19,805 nucleotides of DNA from an uncultured Prevotellaceae bacterium. Its GTDB lineage: Bacteria; Bacteroidota; Bacteroidia; Bacteroidales; Muribaculaceae. The first letter of the stretch is position 1. Each line of letters opens with the position of its first letter. Position numbers and translations under genes: made by a program. Positions 12,131 to 19,805 of the stretch are shown here, piece after piece. The notes beneath the pieces were generated by a model. The model was given only the letters and a program-made list of their open reading frames with translations, searched no databases and had not been told where the DNA came from. Where the stretch lies: the NCBI GenBank assembly GCA_945645715.1, contig CALZFJ010000004.1, forward strand, positions 1-19,805. Reading direction: 5' to 3'.

Positions 12131-14380
12131 TCAGTCTTTGCGCGGACCGCGGTTGTTTCCGCCACGGTTGCCTCCTTCGCGACGCTGACCGCCATTGCCA
12201 CCCTCTCGGCGTGGACCACGGTTGCCTCCATCACGACGCGGTGCGCGACGCTCCTCATAACCCTCAGGCTTCTCCTGAAGTGCCTTCATCGACAGGCGGA
12301 ATTTGCCGTTCTTCTTGTCGATTTCAATGAGCTTCACTGTCACCTCATCGCCCTCCTTCAAGCCGCTTGCCTCCATATTCTCAAGGCGATCCCAGCTGAT
12401 TTCAGAGATGTGGAGCAAGCCGTCCTTACCGGGCATGAACTCGACGAATGCACCGAACTCGAGAATCGAGCGAACCTTTCCGGTGTAAATCTCACCCTCC
12501 TCGGGCACTGCAATGATAGCCTTGATGGCTGCAACTGCTGCCTCGATAGAGTCCTTGTTTGCTGCCGAAATCTCGATTTCTCCCTTACCGTCAATCTCAT
12601 CGATAGTGATAACGGCACCGGTGCGCTCCTGAATGCCCTGGATAGTCTCGCCGCCCTTACCGATGATTGCACCGATGAAGTCTTTATCCACTGTCATAGC
12701 CACGATGCGTGGTACGTGAGGCTTGTAGTCCTCGCGTGGCTCAGGAATTGTCTCGTTGATGATATTGAGAATGTGCAAGCGACCCTCACGTGCCTGGTCG
12801 AGTGCCTGGGCAAGAATCTCGTAAGAAAGTCCGTCGCACTTGATATCCATCTGTGTAGCTGTGATACCGTCCTTTGTTCCGGTCACCTTGAAGTCCATAT
12901 CGCCGAGGTGGTCCTCATCGCCGAGGATGTCGCTGAGCACTGCATGCTTCACGTTGCTCTTGTCAGTGATAAGTCCCATTGCAATACCTGCCACTGGCTT
13001 CTTCATCTTCACACCTGCATCGAGCAGTGCCAGACAGCCTGCGCACACTGTTGCCATCGACGATGAGCCGTTCGACTCAAGAATATCGCTCACAATGCGC
13101 ACTGTGTAGGGGAACTCATCGGGAAGCATGCTCTTGAGAGCACGGTGGGCAAGGTTTCCGTGACCGATTTCACGGCGACCTACGCCACGCTGAGGCTTAG
13201 CCTCACCCGTCGAGAACGGTGGGAAGTTATAGTGAAGAAGGAATCGCTCAGAGCCGTGGTTAAGCACGTCGTCAACGATTTTCTCATCGAGCTTAGTGCC
13301 AAGTGTCACTGTTGCAAGAGCCTGAGTCTCACCGCGGGTGAACACTGCCGATCCGTGAGGTCCGGGCAGATAGTCGGTTTCACACCAGATGGGGCGAATC
13401 TCGTTGGTCTTACGGCCATCGAGGCGAATACCCTCATCGAGAATACAGCGGCGCACAGCCTCCTTCTCTACATCGTGATAGTAGCGCTTCACGAGCGGAG
13501 TCTTCTCCTCACGCTCCTCCTCAGGAATAGCCTCGATAAACTCATTGCAAATAGCATCGAAGCTGTCCTGACGCCAGTGCTTGTCAGCTGAACCTGCCTG
13601 GGCAATCTTGTAGGCCTTATCGTAGCAAGTGTCCCACACCTGCTTGCGGAGGTCCTCATCGTTCACCTCATGGCAATATTCACGCTTGGTGGTTGAGCCA
13701 ACTTCCTCGGCAAGCTCCATCTGAGCCTTGCACTGCACCTTGATAGCCTCGTGGGCTGTCTTGAGTGCCTCAAGAAGCTCTGCCTCGCTCACCTCGTTCA
13801 TCTCACCCTCCACCATCATGATATTCTCATAAGTGGCACCTACCATTAAGTCCATGTCGGCTTTCTCAAGCTGCTCAAATGTGGGGTTGATGACAAACTC
13901 GCCTTCTACGCGGGCTACACGCACTTCCGAAATCGGGCCGTTAAATGGAATATCCGACACTGCAAGTGCAGCCGACGCTGCAAGTCCGGCAAGCGCATCG
14001 GGCATATCTACGCCATCGCTCGAGAACATGATGATGTTCACAAATGTGTCGGCGTGATAGTTCTCGGGGAAAAGTGGACGAAGCACGCGGTCAACAAGGC
14101 GTGCTGTGAGAATCTCATAGTCCGAAGCACGACCTTCGCGCTTCTGGAATCCTCCCGGGAATCGGCCAAATGCCGAAAATTTCTCTTTGTACTCTACTTG
14201 AAGGGGCATAAAATCAACTCCTTCACCGGCTTCTTTAGCCGATACCACTGTCGCAAGAAGCATTGTGTTGTTCATGCGCAGCTCTACCGCTCCATCGGCT
14301 TGCTTTGCAAGCTTTCCTGTTTCAAGGGTGATCACTCGTCCGTCACCCAAGTCGATGGTCTTTTTGATAGGTGTTACCAT
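12131..14380 (-). CDS. pnp: Polyribonucleotide nucleotidyltransferase (PNPase)
   Basis: PNPase degrades RNA 3' to 5' by phosphorolysis as a trimer. The 749-residue protein has all domains in order. The first RNase PH domain is at about 8-150 (with FGRFPGGFQKREGR at 71-84) and the all-helical linker at about 240-310. The second, catalytic RNase PH domain is at about 325-545 (GDEDHLGDMD at 487-496 carrying the metal-binding acidic residues). The KH domain is at about 556-629 with IGKGG, and the S1 domain at about 630-704. The C-terminus adds a basic Arg/Gly-rich tail (about 710-749) built from imperfect RRxGGNRGP units. The gene stands alone with its own promoter and terminator and converges with fba. 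The ATG start gives the standard N-terminus. Confidence 0.97.
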   Translation of the reverse strand: MVTPIKKTIDLGDGRVITLETGKLAKQADGAVELRMNNTMLLATVVSAKEAGEGVDFMPLQVEYKEKFSAFGRFPGGFQKREGRASDYEILTARLVDRVLRPLFPENYHADTFVNIIMFSSDGVDMPDALAGLAASAALAVSDIPFNGPISEVRVARVEGEFVINPTFEQLEKADMDLMVGATYENIMMVEGEMNEVSEAELLEALKTAHEAIKVQCKAQMELAEEVGSTTKREYCHEVNDEDLRKQVWDTCYDKAYKIAQAGSADKHWRQDSFDAICNEFIEAIPEEEREEKTPLVKRYYHDVEKEAVRRCILDEGIRLDGRKTNEIRPIWCETDYLPGPHGSAVFTRGETQALATVTLGTKLDEKIVDDVLNHGSERFLLHYNFPPFSTGEAKPQRGVGRREIGHGNLAHRALKSMLPDEFPYTVRIVSDILESNGSSSMATVCAGCLALLDAGVKMKKPVAGIAMGLITDKSNVKHAVLSDILGDEDHLGDMDFKVTGTKDGITATQMDIKCDGLSYEILAQALDQAREGRLHILNIINETIPEPREDYKPHVPRIVAMTVDKDFIGAIIGKGGETIQGIQERTGAVITIDEIDGKGEIEISAANKDSIEAAVAAIKAIIAVPEEGEIYTGKVRSILEFGAFVEFMPGKDGLLHISEISWDRLENMEASGLKEGDEVTVKLIEIDKKNGKFRLSMKALQEKPEGYEERRAPRRDGGNRGPRREGGNGGQRREGGNRGGNNRGPRKD

Positions 14381-14411
14381 ATATTATTTTTTCTACATGT
14401 AAAAATTCTTG

Positions 14412-14444
14412 CAAAGATACACATTTTCCCCGAATTAGCCCAAA
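14412..14444 (-). promoter_or_regulatory. Promoter of pnp
   Basis: On the minus strand TTTG (14441-14444) and TATCTTTG (14412-14419) are 21 bases apart and match the Bacteroidetes consensus exactly in both elements. The leader to the ATG at 14380 would be about 25 bases. The rest of 14445-14641 is AT-rich, with no gene I can support. Confidence 0.7.
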
Positions 14445-14641
14445 TTTCCCCGCAAAAAATCTCCTCCCAAATTTGCAACACAAACATTGATGAGAATCAT
14501 TGCAATTAGATTATTGGTCTGTGGGTATAAAATGAAGTGTGTTCTCTTTTGCTGGAAATGTTACGATTTATTGATTTTGCTCTATTTTGGGATTAGTCGG
14601 GCGGAGACTCGACAATGAATGCTTAAAAACTTTCGTTTTTA

Positions 14642-14673
14642 TTTGCCAGTGCACTCGCCTTGCACTATTTTTG
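14642..14673 (+). promoter_or_regulatory. Promoter of the FtsX-like permease gene
   Basis: TTTG (14642-14645) and TATTTTTG (14666-14673) match both Bacteroidetes promoter elements with a 20-base spacer. The implied transcription start near 14680 rules out longer in-frame starts and supports the ATG at 14694. Confidence 0.75.
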
Positions 14674-14693
14674 CATCAAATTTCTGCTGTATT

Positions 14694-15950
14694 ATGAGAT
14701 TTGAACTATTTATCGCTCGACGCTTGAAGCTAAAGGGCTCCGACGAACGCTCGGTTGCCCCTAATCTCACCATTGCCGTTATCGGCATAGTGCTCGCCAT
14801 CGTTGTGATGATTCTTTCCATCACCATTGTGTGCGGTTTCAAGCGCGAAATTTCAAATAAGATCTTCAATATCGACTCTCACATCAAGGTCACTAACTCG
14901 GCTGTTCTCGTCAATGGCGACAACTATTCCACTGTCGATGCCAACGATGTGATGCCTCTTATCAACAGTAGCAGTATTGCCGACCGTCTCAGCAGCGTAA
15001 GCCTTATTGCTGAGAAACCGGCTATTCTCAAGACCGATAGCGACTTCAAGGGCATTGTCTATCGCGGTGTTGATAGCTGTTTCCGATGGGATTTCTTTGA
15101 GAAATGTCTCACTGCCGGCCGTGTACCCAACGTGTGCGACACTGCAAACGTTGCCGAGGTGATTGTGTCGCAGAAAGTTGCATCTCAACTTCGCCTCAAT
15201 GTGAACGACAAAGTCCTCACCTACTTCATTGACGACCGCGTGAGGGTGCGTCGCTCCCTCATTGTGGGAATATTCTCTTCCGACTTCGACGAGTTTGACA
15301 ATTCTTTCATTCTCGGCAATATTGCCACACTGCAGAGCATTAATGGCTGGCAGCCTAATGTGGGCACATATATAGGCATCAACACCAACTACATTGATGA
15401 CGTACAGGACGAAGCCTACGACATATATCGCCTGCTCTCGCGCGATGCAATAGAGAAGGAATCGCCAATTCTATACTCTGTGAGCGACACCACGCGCAAC
15501 AACGGCGCGTATTTCTCCTGGCTCGATCTCCTCGACATGAACGTGATTATAATCATCATTCTCATGACTGTGGTGTCGGCTTTCACCCTCATTGCAGGGC
15601 TGCTCATGATTGTGCTTGAGCGCATCAATATGATTGGAATCCTGAAGACGCTGGGTGCAACCAACGGCTCCACTCGCCGCATATTCATCTATCTCACCCA
15701 GAAGCTCATTTTCAAGTCGCTGATCTACGGCAATCTGCTCGGAATCGGCTTCGCTCTGCTGCAACAGCACTTCCACTTCCTCAAGCTTGATGCCGAGAGC
15801 TACTACATTCCCTACGTTCCCATCGAAATCAACTGGCTTTACATCGTCATTCTCAATCTTGGCGTAGTCATTGTGTCCTATATCACTCTCCTCGCGCCAT
15901 CAATGATAATCTCATCAATCACGCCATCAAAGTCGGTGCGTTTCGAGTAG
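14694..15950 (+). CDS. FtsX/LolE-like ABC transporter permease
   Basis: This 418-residue inner-membrane permease has the four-helix MacB/FtsX/LolCE plan. TM1 is at about 25-48, a large periplasmic domain at about 50-278, then TM2 (282-308), TM3 (338-359) and TM4 (380-410). The start (MRFELFIARRLKLKG) and the cytoplasmic coupling loop ILKTLGATNGSTRRIFIY at 316-333 are typical of Bacteroidetes LolC/LolE-type proteins, which extract lipoproteins from the inner membrane with an ATPase partner. The ending SITPSKSVRFE is also typical. No ATPase gene is adjacent, so the partner must be elsewhere. An upstream in-frame extension to 14619 is rejected because the promoter lies inside it. The stop codon is 3 bases from the stop of convergent nhaA. 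Confidence 0.9.
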   Translation: MRFELFIARRLKLKGSDERSVAPNLTIAVIGIVLAIVVMILSITIVCGFKREISNKIFNIDSHIKVTNSAVLVNGDNYSTVDANDVMPLINSSSIADRLSSVSLIAEKPAILKTDSDFKGIVYRGVDSCFRWDFFEKCLTAGRVPNVCDTANVAEVIVSQKVASQLRLNVNDKVLTYFIDDRVRVRRSLIVGIFSSDFDEFDNSFILGNIATLQSINGWQPNVGTYIGINTNYIDDVQDEAYDIYRLLSRDAIEKESPILYSVSDTTRNNGAYFSWLDLLDMNVIIIIILMTVVSAFTLIAGLLMIVLERINMIGILKTLGATNGSTRRIFIYLTQKLIFKSLIYGNLLGIGFALLQQHFHFLKLDAESYYIPYVPIEINWLYIVILNLGVVIVSYITLLAPSMIISSITPSKSVRFE

Positions 15951-15953
15951 TAT

Positions 15954-17297
15954 CTATCGCTTCTTTGGCAAGCTCATCGACAGGAAGGCATATCCAAGTA
16001 TGCCCGAAAGTATTGACCCTATGATGATTCCCAGCTTCGAGTCGTTCAGAAGCTGCACTCCCTCTGCCCCCATTGTACCAAACGACAGGTTGGCAATGAA
16101 TAGCGACACAGTGAATCCGATTCCTCCAAGCATCGACACCGATGCAAGCATCTTCCAGTCGCTGTGCATAGGCATTGGTGCAAGTTTCATCTTTATGGTG
16201 GCCCACGAGAAGATGAATATTCCCGTGAATTTTCCCAGCACCAGTCCGCATATTATCGCCAGGCTCACGCCGCTATACACATCAAATAGCTGCATACCGC
16301 TAAAGCATATACCGGCATTGGCAAATGCAAAGAGTGGCACAATCACATAATCCACTATTGAGTGCAGCGAGTCTTCAAGGTCCTGAAGCGGTGATATCGC
16401 CTTGTCGGATGCCGACTCTATCTGCTTGAACCAGTTCATCTGCTCCTTGCTGAGAATGAACTTCGAGTCCTCAAGCTCGGCATCGGTGGGCATCTTCACC
16501 CTTATCAGGCAGCGTCGCAAATCGCGTATGAATACCTTTAGGTTTGTAACCGGAGTTGAAGGTATGCAGAATGCCACAAGCACTCCGGCAATAGTGGGGT
16601 GAATACCCGAATTCAAGAACAGGAACCACACCGCTATTCCTATCGAGATGTAGTAGAGCTTGCTCTTTATGTGCATAGCTGCACCAAGCGCAAGCAGCAC
16701 AAGCAGCCCGAAGGCATAAAGCAGCAGCATATACTCAATAGTTGTAGTGTAAAACAGGGCTATCACAATAATTCCGCCAATATCATCGACCACGGCGAGC
16801 GTCGTCAGAAACACTTTCAGTGATATAGGCACCCGCTTTCCGAGCATCGCAAGCACGCCAAGCGAAAAGGCTATATCGGTTGCCATCGGTATCGCTGAGC
16901 CGCCTATATAGTCGGTGCCTGCCGCCAGATAACTGAATATCACTACCGGCACAACCATTCCGCCACAGGCTGCAATAATCGGCAGCAATGCATGCCTGAA
17001 CGATGACAACTCACCCACAAGCACCTCTCGCTTTATTTCAAGCCCGATTACAAAGAAAAACACTGCCATTAGAGCATCGTTGATGAATTGCATCAGCGTC
17101 ATCGGCTCTCCATGATGGCTGAACAGGTTGAAGTCGCCTATCTGGAACGATATGTGATAGTTCCACAACGATGTGTAGTAATGACTTACAGCCGGAATAT
17201 TTGCTGCTACAAGAGCCATAACCGTAGCTACTATCAGCACATTGCCACTGCTTGCGTGGTTGCGCAGAGCCTTTTGGGTTGAATAAAATATCGACAT
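15954..17297 (-). CDS. nhaA: Na+/H+ antiporter NhaA
   Basis: NhaA exchanges sodium (or lithium) for protons across the inner membrane and sets internal pH and salt balance. The 447-residue protein has about twelve hydrophobic segments and the family hallmarks. These are FFVIGLEIKREVLVGEL at 81-97, ATDIAFSLGVLAMLGKRVP at 139-157 with Asp 141, and LAVVDDIGGIIVIALFY at 167-183 with the cation-binding pair Asp 171-Asp 172. GGIGFTVSLFIANLSF lies near the end. It is longer than E. coli NhaA (388) mainly through a hydrophilic loop at about 255-330 (DAELEDSKFILSKEQMNWFKQ). On the minus strand a TAAATTTG element (17349-17356) may serve as its -7 site. A short hairpin AACCC/GGGTT (17325-17339) lies in the leader. 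Confidence 0.96.
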   Translation of the reverse strand: MSIFYSTQKALRNHASSGNVLIVATVMALVAANIPAVSHYYTSLWNYHISFQIGDFNLFSHHGEPMTLMQFINDALMAVFFFVIGLEIKREVLVGELSSFRHALLPIIAACGGMVVPVVIFSYLAAGTDYIGGSAIPMATDIAFSLGVLAMLGKRVPISLKVFLTTLAVVDDIGGIIVIALFYTTTIEYMLLLYAFGLLVLLALGAAMHIKSKLYYISIGIAVWFLFLNSGIHPTIAGVLVAFCIPSTPVTNLKVFIRDLRRCLIRVKMPTDAELEDSKFILSKEQMNWFKQIESASDKAISPLQDLEDSLHSIVDYVIVPLFAFANAGICFSGMQLFDVYSGVSLAIICGLVLGKFTGIFIFSWATIKMKLAPMPMHSDWKMLASVSMLGGIGFTVSLFIANLSFGTMGAEGVQLLNDSKLGIIIGSILSGILGYAFLSMSLPKKR

Positions 17298-17430
17298 AAC
17301 TAAAACATCTTTTTCTACCTCTACAACCCTTCGCGGGTTACATTAGTTCAAATTTATCTTTTTCTATGAATTATCAGTGCGTGCGATAAATATTACTTTG
17401 CACGCAGTATGTTCCTCTTTTATACAAGTG

Positions 17431-17470
17431 AATCCCGGAAGGTTCTCATTTCTGTCGCCATACCGGGATT
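17431..17470 (-). terminator. Hairpin downstream of lepA
   Basis: AATCCCGG (17431-17438) pairs with CCGGGATT (17463-17470) across a 24-base loop, a few bases after the lepA stop on the minus strand. No clear T-run follows, so read-through towards nhaA is possible. Confidence 0.45.
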
Positions 17471-17475
17471 TATCT

Positions 17476-19263
17476 TTAGTCGAGCTTCAGCACAGCGAGG
17501 AATGCCTTCTGGGGCACCTCTACCGAACCTATCTGCTTCATACGCTTCTTTCCTGCCTTCTGCTTCTCAAGAAGCTTGCGCTTACGGCTCACATCACCTC
17601 CATAGCACTTCGCAGTCACGTCCTTGCGCACAGCCTTGATGGTTTCACGGGCAATAATCTTTGCTCCGATAGCTGCCTGAATGGCAATGTCGAATTGCTG
17701 GCGCGGAATCAGCTCCTTCAGCTTCTCGCACATGCGGCGTCCGAAGGGCACTGCGTTGTCGAAGTGTGTGAGCGTGCTCAGTGCATCTACGGGGTCGCCA
17801 TTGAGCAGAATATCGAGCTTCACGAGCTTCGACTCGCGGAAGTCGTGGATATGATAGTCGAATGAGGCATATCCCTTCGATATGCTCTTCAGCTTATCGT
17901 AGAAGTCGATCACTATTTCACCCAGCGGAAGGTCAAACGTAAGCTCCATGCGGTTACCCGAGATATATTCTTGCTTCACAAGCTCACCACGCTTGCCAAG
18001 GCATAGCGTCATGATCGGACCGATGTAATCGGCTTGCGTGATAATCGACGAGCGGATATAAGGCTCCTCAATGTGGTCAATCATAGTGATATCGGGGAGT
18101 CCTGCCGGATTGTGCACCTCGGTCATTCCGCCTTTCTTGTCGTAGATGCGATAAGATACGTTGGGTACGGTTGTGATAACCTCCATATTAAACTCGCGGC
18201 TCAGTCGCTCCTGAACAATTTCCATGTGAAGCAGTCCCAGGAAGCCGCAGCGGAAGCCAAAGCCCAATGCCACTGATGACTCCGGCTGGAATGTGAGCGA
18301 AGCGTCATTAAGCTGCAACTTTTCGAGCGACGAGCGGAGATTCTCAAAATCCTCAGTCTCAATAGGATAAACTCCGGCAAACACCATCGGTTTCACCTCC
18401 TGAAATCCCTCAATCGCAGCATCACACGGTTCATCCACGTGTGTGATGGTGTCACCCACACGCACCTCCTTCGACGTCTTGATACCCGAAATGATATATC
18501 CCACATTTCCTGCCGACAGCTCCTGCCGTGGCGACATCTGCAACTTCAGCACACCTATCTCATCGGCATGATACTCCTTGTCGGTATTCACAAACTTCAC
18601 GAAATCATCTTTACGGATAGTTCCGTTGATAATCTTGAAGTAGGCAATGATGCCGCGAAAGGGATTAAACACCGAGTCGAAGATGAGTGCCTGCAGGGGT
18701 GCATTTTTGTCGCCCTTGGGAGCCGGAATACGCTCCACAATAGCCTCAAGGATATCATACACACCAATTCCCGTCTTTCCGCTGGCACGGATAATTTCTT
18801 CGCGGTCACAGCCCAGAAGGTCGATTATCTGGTCCTCAACCTCATCGGGCTTCGCGCTGTCGAGATCCACCTTGTTAATCACAGGAATTATCTCCAAGTC
18901 GTTGTCGATAGCCATGTAGAGATTTGAGATAGTCTGTGCCTGAATGCCCTGCGATGCATCCACAATGAGCAAAGCTCCCTCACATGCGGCAATCGAGCGC
19001 GATACCTCATAGGAGAAATCGACGTGTCCCGGAGTGTCAATACGGTTAAGGGTATAAGTTTCACCATTATGCACATACTGCATCTGTATTGCATGGCTCT
19101 TAATGGTGATGCCACGCTCGCGTTCAAGGTCCATGTCATCAAGCACCTGGGCTTGCATATCCTTTCCCACCACGGTACTTGTGGTTTCAAGGAGTCGGTC
19201 GGCAAGCGTACTCTTGCCATGGTCGATATGGGCAATAATGCAGAAATTTCTAATTGTGTTCAT
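17476..19263 (-). CDS. lepA: Elongation factor 4 (LepA)
   Basis: LepA/EF4 is a ribosome-dependent GTPase related to EF-G that acts in translation initiation or quality and in back-translocation. The 595-residue protein has AHIDHGKST at 11-19 (G1), ERERGITIK at 47-55 (G2), DTPGHVDFSYEVSR at 76-89 (G3) and NKVDLD near 130-135 (G4). EF-G-like domains II and III follow, with FGFRCGFLGLLHMEIVQERL near 330-350. A domain V and the LepA-specific C-terminal domain end in GSVEVPQKAFLAVLKLD. Length and ends are canonical. On the minus strand a TAATTTTG element (19298-19305) about 35 bases before the ATG is the likely -7 site. The gene is 178 bases upstream of nhaA on the same strand. Confidence 0.97.
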   Translation of the reverse strand: MNTIRNFCIIAHIDHGKSTLADRLLETTSTVVGKDMQAQVLDDMDLERERGITIKSHAIQMQYVHNGETYTLNRIDTPGHVDFSYEVSRSIAACEGALLIVDASQGIQAQTISNLYMAIDNDLEIIPVINKVDLDSAKPDEVEDQIIDLLGCDREEIIRASGKTGIGVYDILEAIVERIPAPKGDKNAPLQALIFDSVFNPFRGIIAYFKIINGTIRKDDFVKFVNTDKEYHADEIGVLKLQMSPRQELSAGNVGYIISGIKTSKEVRVGDTITHVDEPCDAAIEGFQEVKPMVFAGVYPIETEDFENLRSSLEKLQLNDASLTFQPESSVALGFGFRCGFLGLLHMEIVQERLSREFNMEVITTVPNVSYRIYDKKGGMTEVHNPAGLPDITMIDHIEEPYIRSSIITQADYIGPIMTLCLGKRGELVKQEYISGNRMELTFDLPLGEIVIDFYDKLKSISKGYASFDYHIHDFRESKLVKLDILLNGDPVDALSTLTHFDNAVPFGRRMCEKLKELIPRQQFDIAIQAAIGAKIIARETIKAVRKDVTAKCYGGDVSRKRKLLEKQKAGKKRMKQIGSVEVPQKAFLAVLKLD

Positions 19264-19297
19264 AAATGATGTCGTTATTGTCTTATATTTCTATTTG

Positions 19298-19305
19298 CAA
19301 AATTA
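19298..19305 (-). promoter_or_regulatory. Putative -7 element of lepA
   Basis: On the minus strand TAATTTTG matches TAnnTTTG exactly, 34 bases before the start codon. The -33 region is T-rich (TTTT) rather than TTTG, so only the -7 element is convincing. Confidence 0.45.
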
Positions 19306-19408
19306 CTATATTTTTGCAAATTATGAAAACCGCTTGCGCTCAACAGCTCAAAAATCCACCACTTTAGCTAAATTTTGTAACAAAAAAAGAGCGAAGCACA
19401 GCCGTTTT

Positions 19409-19805
19409 CTACACTGTAATTTCCATTCCGTCGTAAGCCAGCTCCACGCCAGGGGGCAGAATCTTCGACGCCTCGCTGTGAAGTCCCATCTGGTGACTCA
19501 TGTGTATGAGCAGTGCACGGCGTGGCTTCACTCGCTCTATCACGGCAAGGGTCTCGCTCAGCGACATATGCGACATGTGCGGCTCCAGTCGCAATGAGTT
19601 GATAATCAGCGTATCAATTCCTTCAATTCGCCCAATTGTGGAATCGTCGATAGTCTTTGCATCGGTGATATATGCCATCTTGCCAATGCGAAAGCCCACA
19701 ATGGGAAGCTTGTAGTGCCACACCGATAGCGGCAGAATCTCTATTCCCTCAAAGTTGAATGGCTCATCAGTAATCTCATGCAGCTCAAACGTTGGCACTC
19801 CGGGA
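19409..19805 (-). CDS. MBL-fold metallo-hydrolase, C-terminal part (gene runs off the right edge)
   Basis: About 132 C-terminal residues are present and the frame is open to the end of the window, so the N-terminal half with the HxHxDH metal site is not seen. The visible part matches PhnP/RNase Z-like MBL proteins of Bacteroidetes. It begins PGVPTFELHEI, then LPIVGFRIGKMAYITDAKTI (Asp as bridging metal ligand), LIINSLRLEPHMSHMSLSETL, ALLIHMSHQMGLH (C-terminal metal-binding His region) and PPGVELAYDGMEI at the end. Related proteins are about 250-260 residues long. Substrate is unknown; a phosphodiesterase role such as cyclic phosphate hydrolysis is typical of the family. A GTG at 19796-19798 is an internal codon, not the start. 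Confidence 0.88.
   Translation of the reverse strand, partial: PGVPTFELHEITDEPFNFEGIEILPLSVWHYKLPIVGFRIGKMAYITDAKTIDDSTIGRIEGIDTLIINSLRLEPHMSHMSLSETLAVIERVKPRRALLIHMSHQMGLHSEASKILPPGVELAYDGMEITV

Noticed and set aside
12080..13066. Open frame of about 330 codons on the plus strand opposite the 3' part of pnp
   Set aside because: It is an antisense shadow of the KH/S1/RNase PH coding region, starting inside the pnp terminator; its composition is Cys/His/Leu-rich without domains.
14532..14618. 28-codon frame upstream of the FtsX-like permease
   Set aside because: It ends just upstream of the mapped-looking promoter, has no promoter of its own that I can see and no recognisable product; chance is the better explanation.
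14619..14693. N-terminal extension of the FtsX-like permease by 25 residues
   Set aside because: A consensus promoter (14642-14673) lies inside it, and the family normally begins at MRFELFIARR.

Overview
The window looks like chromosomal DNA from a gut-type member of Bacteroidales (Muribaculaceae, Prevotellaceae or a close relative). The grounds are the protein families themselves, a SusC/SusD relic, the lack of Shine-Dalgarno sites ahead of start codons, and several promoters that fit the Bacteroidetes pattern of TTTG near -33 and TAnnTTTG near -7. Examples are those before the aldolase, the FtsX-like permease and pnp. Nearly all of it is intact chromosomal genes. I see no rRNA, tRNA, CRISPR array, integrase or transposase.

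Layout. Bases 1-229 are non-coding, with short interleaved repeats and a 41-bp perfect palindrome. A minus-strand block (230-2321) holds two tandem YtxH-like small membrane proteins, a two-TM holin-III/DUF1469-like protein, an unrecognised 99-residue protein and prmA. Its layout recalls the E. coli yqjD-yqjE-yqjK group. A MerR/GyrI-like regulator (2587-3414, minus) follows, with a promoter containing a MerR-type dyad. Next is a short plus-strand relic (3663-4157) that starts inside a SusC receptor and ends as the C-terminus of a SusD lipoprotein. It therefore records a large deletion in a former susCD locus.

The most interesting part is 4373-10518 on the plus strand: pdxA, a small nucleotidyltransferase, an ATP-grasp enzyme of unknown substrate, a CDP-alcohol phosphatidyltransferase, a HAD phosphatase and, after a hairpin, myo-inositol-phosphate synthase. 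I read this as an inositol-lipid locus. The synthase makes inositol phosphate from glucose 6-phosphate, the nucleotidyltransferase could activate it as CDP-inositol, and the membrane transferase could move phosphoinositol onto diacylglycerol or dihydroceramide. This is the route without a phosphatidylinositol-phosphate intermediate, unlike the Bacteroides thetaiotaomicron route. The ATP-grasp protein has no place in either scheme and is the best candidate here for undescribed chemistry.

The remainder is core metabolism and housekeeping: class II fructose-bisphosphate aldolase (10914-11912, plus) converging on pnp (12131-14380, minus) across an intergenic region with two tandem repeats and two hairpins; an FtsX/LolE-like ABC permease (14694-15950, plus) whose stop lies 3 bp from that of a convergent nhaA (15954-17297, minus); lepA (17476-19263, minus); and the C-terminal part of an MBL-fold hydrolase running off the right edge (19409-19805, minus).
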